A DNA stretch of 64,000 nucleotides, from assembly GCA_963281155.1 (NCBI GenBank), contig CAUJLY010000003.1, positions 620,001-684,000 on the forward strand, read 5' to 3'. Below are positions 62,012 through 64,000 of this stretch, in pieces; within the stretch, counting starts at the first letter, position 1; each line of letters starts with the position of its first letter. Both the position numbers and the translations under genes were made by a program. The notes below the pieces were generated by a model. The model was not told the origin of the DNA, ran no database searches, and was given only the letters and a program-made list of their open reading frames with translations. Origin of the DNA: Rhabditophanes sp. KR3021. Taxonomy: Eukaryota > Nematoda > Chromadorea > Rhabditida > Alloionematidae.

Positions 62012-63316
62012 GACTGGCAAAATTCTGACTTGACGGGCTAAAAAGGTAACAATATGTTTTGTTTGATTAATAAGGTCTTATTATAAGTGTTTATTAGTGT
62101 CGAAACAATTAATTAATATAAAAACACAACAAAATACACACACTATTTATATAAATGATCTAAGTACAACAAATAAATGAATTAGATTACCATTAAAGTA
62201 AAAAACATTCACTAGATTAGGTTGTGAAAGTCCAATTCAAAAGTCGCATTTGTCCTTACATAAGAACATAAGTGTAGACAAAAGGTTGGCGCGACAGACC
62301 AATCAATCTATTTAGAGATCTAGACAAGCTTGTTGTAACCAGAAAGACTAAATTAGTCCGGTAAAAAAGCAATCTGCATGCTATCATAGATATAATTTGA
62401 ATTTAAGGCAAAATTACCAATCTAGAATGGAATGTTCACACCGAGTGTTAATCCTCAAAATTAGATCACCCCTCGCTCTACCTATCTCGGAAAGCGGGTA
62501 AAGCACAACGTTCGCCTCAAAAAGGTTACCAAATCAGAATGGAATGATTATGAAATAGCACCAATTTGAGTAATATTTAAATTTAAATCGATCAACAACC
62601 AGGTAAATGAACCCTCCCAGGGAAGATTATGTGTTGGTGAGTGGTTTAGATTATAAATTTAGCAACAGGATGTGTGGCATGGGAACAAAATAGTGCCTAG
62701 ATTCGTTTAAAAATGTATATGACTGATGATTTATATTTTTTATTTACTTAGGTAGATGCGACATTCCACTGTTTTATGTTTGAGGTTGGATGGTTGGTTG
62801 GGTTGGAGTGGAAGATGGTTCGCGGTGGGATTTGGCCGGCACCTTTTTGATAGACATCAGGAGGCGGTGCATTTGGTTTGGAATGTTTAGGGCGGAACCC
62901 CCTCAAAAGCGAGGAGCCTCTCTTATCAGTGCATCTTTTTGAAAATTGTGGTTTTTGAATATATCTACGTTTTTTCTCCTTAGTTGATGCTTAGTACCAG
63001 AGTCAAGTTCAAAAGCTTTTAATAAAAAGTGTTACTTCTCCTAAAGTGTAATGTCAACTAAATATTTGATTCAATAAACCCTAGCTCAGTGTATTTCATT
63101 CTTTTTTGGTGTTATCAAGCCTAAGCCAATCTCAAATATCTCAGCATTTCTACAAAACACCCCAACTATTATATTAATCCTAGTCTTCACAGCTGTGCCT
63201 TCAATAATAACCACAAATTGTCGAAAATTGCCCAAAAATGCCATTTGCCTAGGTGTAAAATCATCCCCAGATAATGAAACTTCAGGATGCTTTAATCTCA
63301 ACAAAAGAAAACGAAA
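62012..63316. other. Divergent intergenic region, cyclin T copy A / GPCR
   Basis: AT-rich, with a C-richer part from about 63090 to 63316 that may be the 5' leader of the GPCR. No independent gene is supported. Confidence 0.45.
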
Positions 63317-63526
63317 ATGCTATTCAACGACTCAACAACACCACTCACCGATGGAGGTGTTGAAGCACTACTTGGTGTTGGCTCCTACATTCTAATAATT
63401 GCCATGGCTTTCTTGTCTATTGTTACAATATTAGGAAATGTGGTCGTATTATTGTCTTATTATTTGGAAAAAAATATTCGCCAACCTTCAAATTACTTTA
63501 TATTTAGTCTTGCTGTTTCAGACTTG
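63317..63526 (+). CDS. Class A GPCR, biogenic-amine/muscarinic-like, first coding exon
   Basis: 70 codons from an ATG, ending at a phase-0 GTATGT donor after AVSDL. The short N-terminus has a glycosylation site (NDST). TM1 is [20 protein letters not shown] with the class A Asn in GNVVV. The first loop and TM2 start read [22 protein letters not shown], the NYFxxSLAxxDL pattern typical of acetylcholine and amine receptors, including the TM2 Asp that binds sodium. An intron at this point is common in that group. The rest of the receptor lies beyond the window, so the ligand is open. Confidence 0.8.
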
Positions 63527-64000
63527 GTATGTTTACTACCCATACTAATAATAAATTGAATCAAAAATTTCAACCAATTTATTTGTAAACTGACAATTTT
63601 TTGTCTTAATTACAAATGTGCACCTTTTGCAGGGGAACGGCTTTATTAAGTAGATTCGGGACAAGGTGTATATGTTATTTATTGGGTGGAAGTGGATGTT
63701 AGATGCCTTATTATATACTTTGATAAATTTTTTAAAACGGTGAGCGGCAACGTTTAATTTTGCCATACTTAACGGCACTAAAAAGGACTTTGCCAAGTAG
63801 AATGAATATAGTATGTGTTTTTGATATTATTTTGATAAAATTTCAATATACACATCCATTTTTTGGATAGTCATTCAACATTCATACCGCTAACCACCAG
63901 AAGCCTTGAATTTTATAAGAGAGTCACATATTATTATAATACACATATGTGAAAAAGGATGATATACTACTAAAAGATGATGAAGGAAATATGACATGTC
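63527..64000. other. Intron of the GPCR gene, continuing beyond the window
   Basis: At least 474 bases from the donor with no TM2-TM3 exon recognisable before the edge. This is much longer than the usual 40-60-base introns here. Confidence 0.5.

Overview
The window reads as nuclear DNA of a free-living or parasitic nematode. The evidence is a fatty-acid/retinol-binding (FAR) protein, a BATH-42-type MATH-BTB protein, a PRY-1/Axin with RGS and DIX domains, a two-gene cyclin T cluster and a Rab2 almost identical to the nematode protein. The DNA is AT-rich (roughly two thirds A+T by eye), and most introns are only 37-60 bases. I cannot place the species.

Layout, left to right. 0-10 kb: a partial unknown gene, a decayed member of a lineage-specific LRR-like family, a C1GALT-like galactosyltransferase, a secreted Gln/Asn-rich repeat protein, parvin (PAT-6) and a FAR-like protein. 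10-24 kb: DNA polymerase alpha catalytic subunit, a frameshifted hAT transposon, a second frameshifted LRR-like family member, an LRR1-like ubiquitin-ligase receptor carrying one frameshift, and the mitochondrial pyruvate carrier MPC2. 24-38 kb: cohesin SMC1, an 817-residue MULE-transposase-derived SWIM protein, the intact member of the LRR-like family, two micro-ORFs and a BTB-BACK-Kelch protein. 38-48 kb: two tandem small secreted proteins with a C-x6-C ring resembling allatostatin-C, about 4 kb without a gene, Axin, and convergent to it BATH-42. 48-64 kb: Rab2, an FBXO25/32 (atrogin-like) F-box protein, two cyclin T genes flanking an opposite-strand CD36/LIMP-2 family gene, and the first coding exon of an amine/muscarinic-like GPCR.

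Most genes are independent housekeeping or signalling genes with no operon-like arrangement. The observations most worth following are: (1) the two allatostatin-C-like precursors, which share a TATA-GGAAATnCC promoter at the same distance from the ATG; (2) two alternative last exons of the CD36/LIMP-2 gene, only one of which carries an acidic dileucine sorting signal; (3) the domesticated MULE protein; and (4) five otherwise intact-looking genes each broken by a single-base indel, usually in an A/T run. The last point could mean real decay or assembly error. All exon structures were deduced by eye from splice signals, reading phase and family similarity.
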